Below are positions 8,396 to 18,113 of a stretch of DNA of 64,000 nt, piece by piece. This DNA comes from Bifidobacterium goeldii (lineage in GTDB: Bacteria; Actinomycetota; Actinomycetes; Actinomycetales; Bifidobacteriaceae): contig NZ_QXGL01000004.1 of the NCBI RefSeq assembly GCF_003951095.1, forward strand, positions 1 through 64,000, given 5' to 3'. The position numbers were made by a program, and so were the translations under genes. Positions within the stretch are counted from its first letter, which is position 1. Every line of letters begins with the position of its first letter. The notes beneath the pieces were generated by a model. That model worked only from the letters and a program-made list of their open reading frames with translations. It searched no databases and was not told the origin of the DNA.

Positions 8396-10597
8396 ATGCG
8401 TAGGTGGCTGCGTTGGACGTCGTATCTAATCGTTTGCATGATGGCGGTGTTGTCGGGCGTGCTGTCGCTGTTTACTTTGAGCGATGGATATCTGGCGGCG
8501 ATGCGCGCGTATCCGTCACAGGGGCGGATGTTGTCGCTGACGGATGTGTCTCAGGACCGCTCCGCTCGGACGTTGAGCACTCTGACGAGTGTCGTGGCTC
8601 AGGCGCGGGCGGTCGTTGTGCGTTCGGATGTACTGCTTTCGCCGGTGGATGGATCTGTAGAAGGGTATCGTCTGGGCGTGTATGGTGACGTGGCCGCGCA
8701 TCCCGATGAGATGGCGTTCCGTTACCAAGACGCTAATGTACTGGACGCAAAATTGTTGTCGCGTTTGCTTCAATCGGATGTCGATGCGACTCTGGGTTTG
8801 GACCGAGTGAGCGCCGACACGATCGTCTCTTTACCGAGCGCGAGGTTCGGCGCACGGCTGACCGTGATCCAGTTAGATGCGTTGGTGCGCAGGTCCGGGA
8901 CAGTCAACGGCGACTATCGGATCATCGGCCTTGACGATGCCGGGTTCCGGTCTTTGGTGCGGCAAGTGAGCAAGGCGAGCGGTGTGGATGCGGACCGGTT
9001 GACGTCACCATTACATGGCTCTAGCACAGAGGACAGTTTCATGCGGCTTATCGTGCTCGCGTTACTGGTCGTGGCGGCCGGGGCGCTAGTGTTACTGTCG
9101 GTGTTGGGTGCATTCCAGGAGTTCTCCCGTTTGGGTGTGTACCTGATGTTGGGATGGTCGCGTTTGGGATATGCCGCGCATATATACCGGTCTTTGTTAG
9201 TGTGTTCCCTCGTGGTGATGGCGGTGCCGTTCGCTGTGACTTTGTGGGGCATGGAGGGTTTCCCTCTCACCGTGCAACTGGCTGTGTCGGGTTTGACGCC
9301 CGGTTTGATAGTAGCCGGCATTGTATTGGCCGCGTCAGCGTTGGGCGCGTTGGTGCTGCTGTCGGTGCGTCCGGTCTCGGCGATACGCAACCGCGTATCC
9401 AAGAAGGCACTGCTGGTCGTGATCGCCATGGTGTACGTGCTGGCATCCGTCGGTCTGGTAGCGGGCGCTCATGCGTTGGACGCGCCGATGAACGAGGTCT
9501 CCAAGCTCGGTCAGGTGAACATGCGCTGGAGCCGTTATGATTCGCTCCGTCTCTTGTACAAGGAGTCGCGCGGCACGAACCATACCGAATCGTCGGGCCT
9601 GTCCGGCGACCATATGCGCGAAGTATACGACTGGTATACATCCATCGAGGGTAAAGACGGCGTGTACATCGCCAACACCCGCCACTTCAACACCGGTTTG
9701 CTCGCACAATGGAAGGGACTGTACGAGCAGGTGCCCGAGCAGGCGTTCTGGTACTTCATTGCCTCCCCGAACTACCTGAACGACCAGGGATTCGACCTAG
9801 ATCCGGACACAGCCGCGCGTGCCGAGGCCGGCGAGCGGATGTTCCTAATTCCCGACACCATGGACTCCGCGGAGCAGGAACGCATGAGAGGCTACCTGAC
9901 CGAGACCAGCATGAAATACAAGGACTGGACCAGCAGCATCCATACCACGTTCATGGATGCCGGCAAGATCGGATTCGCCACCTACCATCCGTCCACGCCC
10001 TTGTTCACATGGAGCGACGACCTGAGCCAGCCCGCCGAAACCACGGATCCGGTGATCCTCGTGGCCACCGGTGCGGATATGACGCCGTTCGAGGCGGAAA
10101 GCCTCGGCGCGACCGGGCTGACGAACAGCTACGTCAAACTCAGCGAGACCGCTGCCCAGCGGTATACGGCAACTACATATCTTGCCCAATACCAGCTGGA
10201 GGACAACAACCCGATCTACCGGCCCGCCAGCGACTTCATCGCCGGACTGCGCAAAAGCCTGACCGAGTTCATCCAACTGTTCGGCGGCATCGCCTTGCTC
10301 GCGGCACTGTTCCAACTGGTCGGCATGGTCACCCTGTGCCGCATCTACGCGGTGACGTACCGGGAGACCATCGCCGTCAAACGGCTCCTCGGCTACTCGC
10401 TCACGGACATCTTCGCGCCCGCGTTCATCATGGTCGTCGCGGTGTCCGCCATGTCGATTCTGGCCGCCATATTGCTCGGGTCGACCGCAGGCATCGCCGC
10501 CACCGCCATGATGCTTGTATTCCAGCTGATCCTGCTTGCCGTCCAGTCCCGCACGTTGTCCTCCGGACAGGTGCAGGTCATGATCAAATCCGAATAA
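8396..10597 (+). CDS. bacteriocin-associated ABC transporter membrane protein
   Basis: A 733-residue integral membrane protein. It has one N-terminal helix (about 7-27), a long extracytoplasmic domain, a central group of four helices (about 215-350), a second large outer domain, and a final group of three helices (about 625-730). This FtsX-like duplicated layout is that of the large membrane protein next to lactococcin 972 genes (DUF1430/bacteriocin-associated type), linked to export or immunity. ATG 8396 after GAAGGGA is preferred over the upstream TTG 8378. The ATPase follows after 59 bases. Confidence 0.75.
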   Translation: MRRWLRWTSYLIVCMMAVLSGVLSLFTLSDGYLAAMRAYPSQGRMLSLTDVSQDRSARTLSTLTSVVAQARAVVVRSDVLLSPVDGSVEGYRLGVYGDVAAHPDEMAFRYQDANVLDAKLLSRLLQSDVDATLGLDRVSADTIVSLPSARFGARLTVIQLDALVRRSGTVNGDYRIIGLDDAGFRSLVRQVSKASGVDADRLTSPLHGSSTEDSFMRLIVLALLVVAAGALVLLSVLGAFQEFSRLGVYLMLGWSRLGYAAHIYRSLLVCSLVVMAVPFAVTLWGMEGFPLTVQLAVSGLTPGLIVAGIVLAASALGALVLLSVRPVSAIRNRVSKKALLVVIAMVYVLASVGLVAGAHALDAPMNEVSKLGQVNMRWSRYDSLRLLYKESRGTNHTESSGLSGDHMREVYDWYTSIEGKDGVYIANTRHFNTGLLAQWKGLYEQVPEQAFWYFIASPNYLNDQGFDLDPDTAARAEAGERMFLIPDTMDSAEQERMRGYLTETSMKYKDWTSSIHTTFMDAGKIGFATYHPSTPLFTWSDDLSQPAETTDPVILVATGADMTPFEAESLGATGLTNSYVKLSETAAQRYTATTYLAQYQLEDNNPIYRPASDFIAGLRKSLTEFIQLFGGIALLAALFQLVGMVTLCRIYAVTYRETIAVKRLLGYSLTDIFAPAFIMVVAVSAMSILAAILLGSTAGIAATAMMLVFQLILLAVQSRTLSSGQVQVMIKSE

Positions 10598-10656
10598 GCT
10601 CGCCGCGCGCATGCATACGGCCGTCCCTATCATTAACCCCGCAAAGGAGCATCATC

Positions 10657-11307
10657 ATGAACACGAAGCTCGTCGCCGACCACCTCTCAAAAACCTACGG
10701 CAGCCGCACCATCCTGCACGGCCTGTCCTTCAGCGTGGAGGAAGGTACCAGCATGGCCATCACCGGCCCGTCCGGCTCGGGCAAATCCACGCTGCTGAAC
10801 ATCATCGGCCTGCTGGACGCACCCACCGGCGGCGCAATCATGCTCGACGGGCAGCCACTGCCGGGCATTGACAGCCGCAATGCGACCATGCTGCGCCGCA
10901 ACAAGATCAACTACCTGTTCCAGTCATACGCACTTATCAATGACATGAGCGCCCTTGACAACGTCACGCTCGGCATGCGTTTCACCCGCGACAGCAATCA
11001 GGTCAGACAACGCAAGGCCAAGGCCATGCTTGCCCGGCTCGGCCTCGGCCACGTCACAGGCGACAAGATCATGACTCTCTCCGGTGGCGAACAGCAGCGC
11101 GTCGCCCTCGCACGATGCATCCTGAAACCCGGTGACCTGATCCTCGCTGACGAACCCACCGGTGCCCTCGACCACGATCTCGCCCAACACGTCTTCGACG
11201 AAATGCTCCGACTCCAACACGAATACGGCAAGACCCTCATCGTCGTCACCCACGATCCCGGCATAGCCGCACAATGCGATCACGCCATCGAGTTACAGGT
11301 GGTTTGA
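10657..11307 (+). CDS. bacteriocin-type ABC transporter ATP-binding protein
   Basis: A 216-residue ATPase that pairs with the membrane protein before it. Walker A GPSGSGKS lies at about 37-44, the Q-loop is in FQSYALIND, the signature is [13 protein letters not shown], Walker B is [12 protein letters not shown] and the switch His is in VVTHDP. It belongs to the MacB/LolD-like class, in the subgroup accompanying lactococcin 972 peptides. AAAGGAGC precedes ATG 10657. Motifs are all intact, so the transporter should work. Confidence 0.88.
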   Translation: MNTKLVADHLSKTYGSRTILHGLSFSVEEGTSMAITGPSGSGKSTLLNIIGLLDAPTGGAIMLDGQPLPGIDSRNATMLRRNKINYLFQSYALINDMSALDNVTLGMRFTRDSNQVRQRKAKAMLARLGLGHVTGDKIMTLSGGEQQRVALARCILKPGDLILADEPTGALDHDLAQHVFDEMLRLQHEYGKTLIVVTHDPGIAAQCDHAIELQVV

Positions 11308-11329
11308 CGAGAACGCTGTCATATCGCTT

Positions 11330-11480
11330 TTGATTTAGTGGTATACCTCTGAGTAGGTAGATGCACTGGCTGGTGGAGATGCGCCCGAGTCCGTCCGAGG
11401 GTGAGAAGTTTCGGGGTTTTGCGGGGACTACGCGCCCAACTGCCGTTGAGTCCTTTGGTCTGCTTGGTTCATTGGATCTA
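11330..11480 (-). pseudogene. remnant of virD4 3' end, part 1
   Basis: This stretch is closely similar to 16480-16620, the 3' end of the intact coupling-protein gene, including TGAGTAGGTAGATGCACTGG, but carries frame-breaking indels. It is the terminal piece of a decayed second copy whose next piece is at 12685-12900. Confidence 0.75.
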
Positions 11481-12684
11481 TTGTGGCGTTTGAGACCGGT
11501 TGGAGTAAGGACGACTAAGGAGGGGTTCGCTCTATGGGTGGCAAGGGGTATTGGTCGCGTCTGCCCGCTACCCGATATGAACTCATCCCAGCCAATGCCG
11601 GTACTGTATTCTGGCACGCTCGTGTCCTCGGCGCCGACCTTGACGGGTAATGGTCTTGTCGGCTTGTAGGCTTGGACCTGATGAGCACCCCGGGGCCAGT
11701 CGTGATTTTTCGCAGCACCATCCATTTGCATGCGCGTCGCATGTGTTCCTTAGGCAGTCTGCGATGGTTGAGGAACACATGCTTTCGGCGAGTTAACGCC
11801 ACCCTTCATCCGATTTGTGGTGTGCGCCACCGGTCCGCCGACAGTGAGTGCGGGTTCGGGAAGCATGAACAGCCTCTCCAGCCGTCGGTAGCGAATGTCG
11901 CAGCTCCTGATGAATCCACTACTCCGGTTTGGATGCCTTCAGATTATCCCTAGCATAGGTGCGTTCGGCGATGGAAGGTCCCCACCTGAGGCGCCACGCG
12001 TTGAGCGTCTTACCCCACCGGGTCGCCGTTCCCGCATCGTGCACCAGACCAACGCGTGGATCCACGCGACCGGTCATACGACGCCGCAGGCCGTCTCGGC
12101 CACTGCACAGCCCGTCCGTGATCAGACCGTCTGGGACGGGGATGTATGAGAACAGCGCCATATAAGCGGCCTTCGACTCGTTCGGACACCATTGGAGACC
12201 CTGTGCCTTGTCGTTCTCACTATCTATGGCTATGATCAGGCGCTGACCGTGGTTCATGTACGTGCTGTCAGCCATCACCGTATGATGTCTGGCCACTGAA
12301 GGCGGGATAACGGGCCAGACGTTTCAGCATCACGTGATCCGTTTGCTCAGAGCCCGCGAATCGCCGTCACACATGGACTGGCTCGTGCGGCTGAGCAGCC
12401 AGCCGAGGAATGTACGAGCTGTCTGACTGTGCCATCCCTTCTTGCAGCATCGTCGAACTCAGTGAGTGAGTGGGCCACACATTCCCATCGTTGGTTCTGC
12501 CGTCTTCTTCATCTCCCGTCCGTAGACTGGGCATTTCTTCGCCTTACCGGCCTTACGTACTCATAAGTCCAGCCCATCACCGTAACGTCTCTGTCCCCGG
12601 GAAGAAAAGCTCCCCTGACACATCCACTGTTACAAGGCAAACCCCAGTTACAAACACCGCAAAAGTTCCTATAACCCATGATTT
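11481..12684 (-). mobile_element. decayed IS256/IS1249-like insertion sequence
   Basis: On the - strand, pieces of one transposase appear in several frames. Near 12520-12350 there is KKCPVYGREMKK, a zinc-knuckle-like start, then WHSQTARTFLGWLLSR. At 12250-12100 there is GLQWCPNESKAAYMAL and a DGL region typical of IS1249-type transposases. Stops and frameshifts break it throughout. It interrupts the duplicated virD4 end at a point equal to about 16625, so it arrived after the duplication. Terminal inverted repeats could not be fixed, so the borders are approximate. Confidence 0.6.
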
Positions 12685-12900
12685 GGTCACCTCGCCGGTC
12701 GCTGATGTATTTGGTGGTGCTGGGTTCATTACCGTCAAGGAAGAGCGGGCCGTCGCAGTGCCGGTGATGTCTCCCTGTCATCCTTGTAGAGGCTTTTGCC
12801 TTGGCTGATCCGGAGGATGATGATGCAGCTGATGCGCCGGCTTCGTATAGTGGTGAGCCACACGCAGTCGGTAATCTTGCGAATGCGGCGAATCACAAAC
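12685..12900 (-). pseudogene. remnant of virD4, part 2
   Basis: Similar to about 16635-16850 of the intact coupling-protein gene, encoding GNEPSTTKYISDR and the stretch upstream, with substitutions and frame breaks. Together with 11330-11480 it shows a duplicated virD4 tail split by the IS remnant. Confidence 0.75.
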
Positions 12901-12950
12901 TGTGATTCCAGCCGTGGCCGGAAGCTATACAAGTATAGCTTCCGGGTTCG

Positions 12951-13610
12951 TTATCCGAGTTGGATGGTGTCGTCGCAGGCGTTGGTGACTTGGTCGGAGT
13001 GGGTGGCGATGATGACGACGGCGCCGTTCTCGGCCATGCTGCGCAGGGTGTGGATGACCATGTCAGCGTTGTCGTGGTCGAGGGCGCCGGTGGGTTCGTC
13101 GGCGAGGATGATGCCGGGGCGTTTGACGATGAGGCGCGCCAACGCGACGCGCTGCTGTTCGCCGCCGGAGAGCTGGTAGACGGGGTCGTGTTCACGTCCC
13201 TTGAGTCCGACGCGGTCCAATGCCCGGCTGATTCGGTTTCGCCTGTCCTGCCGGCTGGCTGTGCCGTGCATTGCCACGTCGAGGTTCTGTTCGATGTCGG
13301 CGTTGTCGATCAGCGCGTAGTCCTGGAACAGGTAGCCCAGGGTGCGTTTGCGGAACAGCCTGGCATGACGCGGGTTCATGGCCGTCAGGTCGTCTGGGCC
13401 GCATTCCAGGGTTCCGGCGGTGGCGTGTTCGAGCAGGCCGATGATGTTCAGCAACGTCGATTTGCCCGAGCCGGACGGTCCGGTCAGCGCGATCATCTGT
13501 CCCGGTTCGATGCGGAACGTGAGGTCGTGCCACAGGGTTCGTTTCCCGAAGGTCTTCCCGAGTTTGGTGGCGATGATGGGAGCTCCGGGCAGGGAGTGGT
13601 GATCGTGCAT
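12951..13610 (-). CDS. bacteriocin-type ABC transporter ATP-binding protein (locus 2)
   Basis: A 219-residue ATPase with Walker A GPSGSGKS (about 44-51), Q-loop in FQDYALID, signature [13 protein letters not shown], Walker [13 protein letters not shown] and switch His in IIATHSD. It is clearly related to the locus 1 ATPase but not a recent copy. It starts 3 bases after the stop of the membrane-protein gene, so the two are cotranscribed. Complete and apparently functional. Confidence 0.87.
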   Translation of the reverse strand: MHDHHSLPGAPIIATKLGKTFGKRTLWHDLTFRIEPGQMIALTGPSGSGKSTLLNIIGLLEHATAGTLECGPDDLTAMNPRHARLFRKRTLGYLFQDYALIDNADIEQNLDVAMHGTASRQDRRNRISRALDRVGLKGREHDPVYQLSGGEQQRVALARLIVKRPGIILADEPTGALDHDNADMVIHTLRSMAENGAVVIIATHSDQVTNACDDTIQLG

Positions 13611-13613
13611 GGT

Positions 13614-15710
13614 TTATTCCTCTCTGGAGTGATTGGCGGCGAGGGCGCGCTCGTAGCGCGCGGTCGCCAGCAGGTAGATGAGCATGTTCACGATGGTGAC
13701 AGCGGCGATGAACGCGGGCTGCCAGCCGCCCAGCAGGTAGATGTCGGCGACGCTCTGGGAGCCCGTGGGGGTTCCGGCGCGCAGCCCGCTTTGGATGACC
13801 AGGTATGCCGAGTAGAGGATCGGTGTGAGGGCCAGGACGGTTTCGACGGTGATCGCGAGCCGGTGGGTGGCCGGAAAGCTCCAGCCGTGCACGTAGCGGG
13901 CGAAGATGCGTTGGGCACCGCTGCGCACATGCGTCTGGGCGGCGGCGATGGCCGAGGCGATGAGGATGGCGATGGCGACGAGCACGTTCATCAGGTGGGT
14001 GCGCAGATTTGCCTGAAGTTTCGCGAAGTCCGCAGCCGCTTTTGCGCTGACGCTGCTCACGGCGTAGATGAACGGCTGTAGCCCGGCCTCGCGCAGCGAG
14101 ACGAGCGCCTGGTCCGGGTCGGTGAGCATGGCATTGCCTCCGGAGGCGTAAGCCGTGTAGTCGTCGGGAGAGAGCACTCCGGTGTCGGAATCCACGCCGA
14201 CGAGCACCGCGTCGTGGAACAGGGTCTTCTGGTTCGGCATGTTCTGCTGTCCGTAGCCGAACAGGGACTGGCCGGGCTTGCCCGTCAGCACGGTGATCCG
14301 GGGCGTCGCGACGCCATGCATCTGGCTCTGCGAGCCGATGAACGCCCGTACGATGTTCTCGATCTTCTCGCGTTGATCCTGTTTCGAGGCTGGTATCACC
14401 ACCAGCACCCCATGGTCCGGCACTCGTGTGATCCGCTGGCCCGAGGCGTCTTGCACCGTCTGCGCGTGCAGATAGTTCGAATTCACCATCAGCACGTCCC
14501 CGGACAGGGAGGACGTACCGTCCGCGGACGAGCCCGTCTGGTTCGCAAAGGCGGAAAGCTGTTCCAGCGTGTATCCCTCCTCGGCGAGGATCATCCGCCC
14601 TTGTCGCTCCTGTGAGATCAGCCATTGGCCCGTCGCGGCCGAATACCGGTCCTGCTCATCCTGGGAGAGCCGGGGGTTGAGTCTGATGGCGCTGGCCCGG
14701 CCCGCCGTGGCCCATGCCTGTTGGGCTTCGGCCTGGTCCAAGGCCTGGCCTGCGGCCATCCCCGCGTAGATGACCGCCCAGACGGCCAGGATGACGGCGG
14801 GCACGCGCACGCAGTAGACCAGCCCGGACGCCAAACGCGCCGGCAGACGTCCCTTGAGCGCGGCCAGCATCGACGAACGGGACGCCACCGCAAACCCGAT
14901 GAGATACGCCACGACGATCACCATGAGGAACACGGCGAACACACCGGCCGCCAACGCCAACGCCGCGCCCATATGCGACGCATGGTTGTACAGCGCCAGG
15001 AATCCCATGAACCCCAGCAGCACAGCCAGAGTCGAGGCCAGGGCCTGGCGGATGTTGGCGCGGGCGTCACGCGCGATGACGCTCCAGTCGGAGTTGCCCT
15101 GCAGACGCTGCACGGCATACCCTTTGACGTTCATCAACGCGAACATGCCCGCCAGCATCGCGCACAGCAGAACCGTCACCGCAAAACTCACCCCCAGCGG
15201 CTGATTGCTCAGCCACTGCGCGTACGAAGCCGTGTAGTCGGTCTTGACATCCACGTCGTATCCGTCGGCATGGAACCGCTCGGCGAACGCCCGGGTCGCG
15301 GCCGGATCGCCGTACACGTAGTAGCTGCCGCGAGGATCCTGCCCCGAAAGCCGGCCGAAAGGCAGCACCGTCGTGTTCATCGAACGCGTGAACCCCGGAT
15401 ACCCGTCGGCCAGCCAACGGGCCGGTTCCCCCGACCTGTCCCCGACAGCCACATACACGGACCTCGCGCCGCCCGGATCCTTGATATCCTCCACCAGCTT
15501 GACGATGTCGGCGCCCGTGTCGCCGGCCGTCCGTTCGATCCCCACGATGGTCGACGAACTGGGCACGGACGGCATCGACCCCGACACCTGCACCGTGCCC
15601 TGCACACCCAACGGCGCCACGGCATCCAACCCACTGAGCATCACGAACGAACCAATAACGGCGACCAACACCGCCACCAGCACCGCAAACTGAATGGTCC
15701 TACCTCGCAT
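13614..15710 (-). CDS. bacteriocin-associated ABC transporter membrane protein (locus 2)
   Basis: A 698-residue membrane protein with one N-terminal helix, a large outer domain, a central cluster of helices, a second outer domain and about three final helices, the same architecture as the locus 1 protein. The likely start is ATG 15710, 5 bases after GGAGG, rather than ATG 15722. It follows the peptide pseudogene after a hairpin. Export or immunity for a lactococcin 972-like peptide is inferred from synteny. Confidence 0.75.
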   Translation of the reverse strand: MRGRTIQFAVLVAVLVAVIGSFVMLSGLDAVAPLGVQGTVQVSGSMPSVPSSSTIVGIERTAGDTGADIVKLVEDIKDPGGARSVYVAVGDRSGEPARWLADGYPGFTRSMNTTVLPFGRLSGQDPRGSYYVYGDPAATRAFAERFHADGYDVDVKTDYTASYAQWLSNQPLGVSFAVTVLLCAMLAGMFALMNVKGYAVQRLQGNSDWSVIARDARANIRQALASTLAVLLGFMGFLALYNHASHMGAALALAAGVFAVFLMVIVVAYLIGFAVASRSSMLAALKGRLPARLASGLVYCVRVPAVILAVWAVIYAGMAAGQALDQAEAQQAWATAGRASAIRLNPRLSQDEQDRYSAATGQWLISQERQGRMILAEEGYTLEQLSAFANQTGSSADGTSSLSGDVLMVNSNYLHAQTVQDASGQRITRVPDHGVLVVIPASKQDQREKIENIVRAFIGSQSQMHGVATPRITVLTGKPGQSLFGYGQQNMPNQKTLFHDAVLVGVDSDTGVLSPDDYTAYASGGNAMLTDPDQALVSLREAGLQPFIYAVSSVSAKAAADFAKLQANLRTHLMNVLVAIAILIASAIAAAQTHVRSGAQRIFARYVHGWSFPATHRLAITVETVLALTPILYSAYLVIQSGLRAGTPTGSQSVADIYLLGGWQPAFIAAVTIVNMLIYLLATARYERALAANHSREE

Positions 15711-15733
15711 CACGGCCTCCATGCAAAATCAAA

Positions 15734-15766
15734 GGGTTTGCCTGAACTAAGGGCTCAGGCAAACCC
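15734..15766 (-). terminator. intercistronic hairpin of bacteriocin locus 2
   Basis: The arms 15734-15745 and 15755-15766 are perfectly complementary (12 bp). On the - strand the stem is followed by CTTTGATTTT. It lies between the peptide (pseudo)gene and the transporter genes, matching the hairpin position in locus 1, and probably lowers transporter expression. Confidence 0.65.
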
Positions 15767-15790
15767 GTTCTTGACGATTACACTTATGAA

Positions 15791-16106
15791 TCAGGCATAC
15801 CGCCAATACGCATGGTCGATACGGAACGGGTTGCTATCCCAAGCCCAAGCATGCGACTCTATTCCAGCAACCGCATCAGGAGAGCGTTGAAGGCCTGCGT
15901 CACCCTCCACGCTTGAACCATGTGCTGTCGGCATGATAGTAGTGCGACCAGTTCGTGCTGGGAAGTAGATTTGCGATGCCGTAATTCCAGGTTCCACCAC
16001 CTGCCGAAACAACTGCGGCCATGGCCGTACCAGCTGTACCCGCAGCCAAACCGAGCGCCAACAACGCAGCGCCCACCGATTTGACAGCTTTATGTCCCTT
16101 TTCCAT
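15791..16106 (-). pseudogene. frameshifted lactococcin 972-like peptide gene
   Basis: From ATG 16106 (after AAGGAGGTAACG) the frame encodes a signal peptide ending TAMAA and then GGGTWNYG and WSHYYHADS, the classical start of a lactococcin 972 mature peptide, but stops at 15900 after 68 residues. The missing second half, beginning HGSSVEGDAGLQRSPD and ending HAYWRYA at 15791, is in another frame. One small indel near 15910-15925 explains this. A sequencing error or programmed frameshift cannot be excluded. Confidence 0.8.
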
Positions 16107-16206
16107 CGTTACCTCCTTGTAACTTACCGTTGGAGAATCCGGTATTGAATTCCCCAGTACAAGCGAAACACCCCGCGCAGAAACCCACAATGTGAAACGT
16201 TGGAAC

Positions 16207-16224
16207 TGCCATCTGAAGATGACA
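16207..16224. promoter_or_regulatory. TGTCATCT-type palindrome upstream of bacteriocin locus 2
   Basis: TGCCATCT-GA-AGATGACA, one mismatch from the perfect palindromes at 7201 and 39863, with the same 2-base spacer. It lies about 100 bases upstream of the peptide start at 16106. The rest of 16107-16454 shows no gene. Confidence 0.55.
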
Positions 16225-16454
16225 ATGATCTCGTATGTTTCAATCAAAGATATCCGGAAGCCGGAGTCGAATCAGTTTGTCTTCACGACAGGATCATCGG
16301 TCATGCCCAGGTATCTTGGTTGAAACTTATGCAACGACCTAAAGCCACACAGTTTCCCAGCAATCCGCCTTATCACCTTCCACGCGACAAGTAAAGGAGA
16401 GACGGTCTCGCCAACGGATCACATCAGCCAAAGAGTCCCATAGTAAATTGCCAA

Positions 16455-18113
16455 TTACTTCTTCTGGCTGAAAAATGGTGGTATGCCTCTGAGTAGGTAG
16501 ATGCACTGGCTGGTGGGGATGCGTCCGAGTTCGTCCGGAGTGAGGAGTTTACGAGCGTTTTTGCGGGTGCTGCGTGTCCAGCTGCCGTTGAGACCTTTGG
16601 TTTCGCTGGTTTCAATGACATCGATGGTCTGGTCTCCGAGTCGGTCGCTGATGTATTTGGTGGTGCTGGGTTCGTTGCCGCCGAGGAAGAGCTGGCTGTC
16701 GCAGTTGCCCGCGATGGTCTCCCAGTCATCTCGGTAGAGGCTTTTGCCTTGGCTTACGGTCTGGAGGATGATGCTGCAGCTGATGCGCCGGCTTCGTATG
16801 GTGGCGATGAGTCTTACGAAGTTGGGGATTTTGCCGATGTTGGCGAATTCGTCGAGCATGCAGTGCACGTCGCGGTCGAGCACGCCGTCGGGTTTGGCGT
16901 CGGCTTTGCGTACAAGCGTTTCGAAGAGGCATTGGTAGAAGACGCTGGCGATGAAGGAGAATGTGGCGTTGGTGTCAGGTAGTTCGAGATAGATGATGCG
17001 TTTGCCTTGGTCGAGGGTTTCGAGCCGGATGTCGTCGCCGTCGAGGATCCGGCGTACCTCGCGCACTTGGAGGGGCGCGATGTGGACACCGGTGGTGATG
17101 ATGATGCTTTTCTTGGTTTCGCCGGCGCCTTTGAGGAACGTGTTGTATTGGGCGCATGCGAACGCGAGCCCGTCGAGCATGTTCCGGGTCTCCTCATCGT
17201 AGTCGTCGGGGTGTTCGCGCATGCGGTGGATTTCGGTTTGGGTTTCGGCGAAGAGCGCGTCGATGATGTATTCCTTGTCTTCGTCCTGTTCGCTGGCTCC
17301 CATGCGGTCGAGGATGTCGGTGACTTGGTTGAGAGTGGGGCTGTTTTCGGTGTAGTAGGTCCATGCGATGAGGGCGCATAGGAGTGCTTTTTCGGCGTCC
17401 TGCCAGAAGCTGTCTCCGGTTTTGCGGTCTCCGTTGGCGTTGGTGACGAGGTTGTCGGTCAGGCGCAGGATCGCGGATTGGGGTTCTTCGGAATCGATGT
17501 AGCGCATGGGATTGAACCGGTCGGACCGGTCGAGGTGGATGAGGTCGAGCGTGTTGACTTGGTAGCCGCGGTCGCGCATGGCGTGTTCCGTGTCGCGTTT
17601 GAGTTCGCCTTTGGGGTCGGTGACGGCCCAGTTCATGTCCACGGACAATAGGTTGGGTTTGACATAGTAGCGGGTTTTTCCGGAGCCTGATGACCCGAGC
17701 AGGAGTGCGTTGAGGTTGCGTAGGGTGCGTCGCGTGTCTATGGAGAGCCGTTCGGTCGCGGTGAATCGAATGTTGTGGGATTCGATGGGGTCGATGAACG
17801 GTTTGATGTCCTTCGGGGTGCCCCAGTGGGCAGAGCCGTGTTCCTCGCCGCTGCGCAGGTTCAGGCGCGCCGTGTACTTGTATGCCCAGATCAGCAGGCC
17901 GACGCCCATTGCGGCGAGCCCGCACAGCAGGTCGGTATGGTTCGTGGACAGGTGGAATGGATGGTACAGGTCGAGCCAGAACCTGTTCATCAGGTCGATC
18001 ACGCTCGTGCCTTCATCCAGGTCGGTGCGTATCTGATAGCCGATCTTGTCGCCCAGCCAGAACAGCGTGAACAGTCCCATGGCCGCGGGCATTATGGCTT
18101 GCAGTCGTTTCAT
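16455..18113 (-). CDS. virD4: VirD4/TraG-type coupling protein
   Basis: A 552-residue type IV coupling protein that brings the relaxase-DNA complex to the channel. Two N-terminal membrane helices (about 7-24 and 61-80) precede the ATPase. Walker A is GSSGSGKT at about 140-147 and Walker B is VHCMLDEFA at about 416-424. The start overlaps the stop of the upstream gene (ATGA at 18110-18113), so it is the last gene of the - strand operon. A decayed copy of its 3' end lies at 11330-12900. Confidence 0.93.
   Translation of the reverse strand: MKRLQAIMPAAMGLFTLFWLGDKIGYQIRTDLDEGTSVIDLMNRFWLDLYHPFHLSTNHTDLLCGLAAMGVGLLIWAYKYTARLNLRSGEEHGSAHWGTPKDIKPFIDPIESHNIRFTATERLSIDTRRTLRNLNALLLGSSGSGKTRYYVKPNLLSVDMNWAVTDPKGELKRDTEHAMRDRGYQVNTLDLIHLDRSDRFNPMRYIDSEEPQSAILRLTDNLVTNANGDRKTGDSFWQDAEKALLCALIAWTYYTENSPTLNQVTDILDRMGASEQDEDKEYIIDALFAETQTEIHRMREHPDDYDEETRNMLDGLAFACAQYNTFLKGAGETKKSIIITTGVHIAPLQVREVRRILDGDDIRLETLDQGKRIIYLELPDTNATFSFIASVFYQCLFETLVRKADAKPDGVLDRDVHCMLDEFANIGKIPNFVRLIATIRSRRISCSIILQTVSQGKSLYRDDWETIAGNCDSQLFLGGNEPSTTKYISDRLGDQTIDVIETSETKGLNGSWTRSTRKNARKLLTPDELGRIPTSQCIYLLRGIPPFFSQKK

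Noticed and set aside
9709-10656. Long upstream extension of the first ABC ATPase frame
   Set aside because: It lies wholly within the membrane-protein gene in another frame; the true start at 10657 has a good ribosome site.
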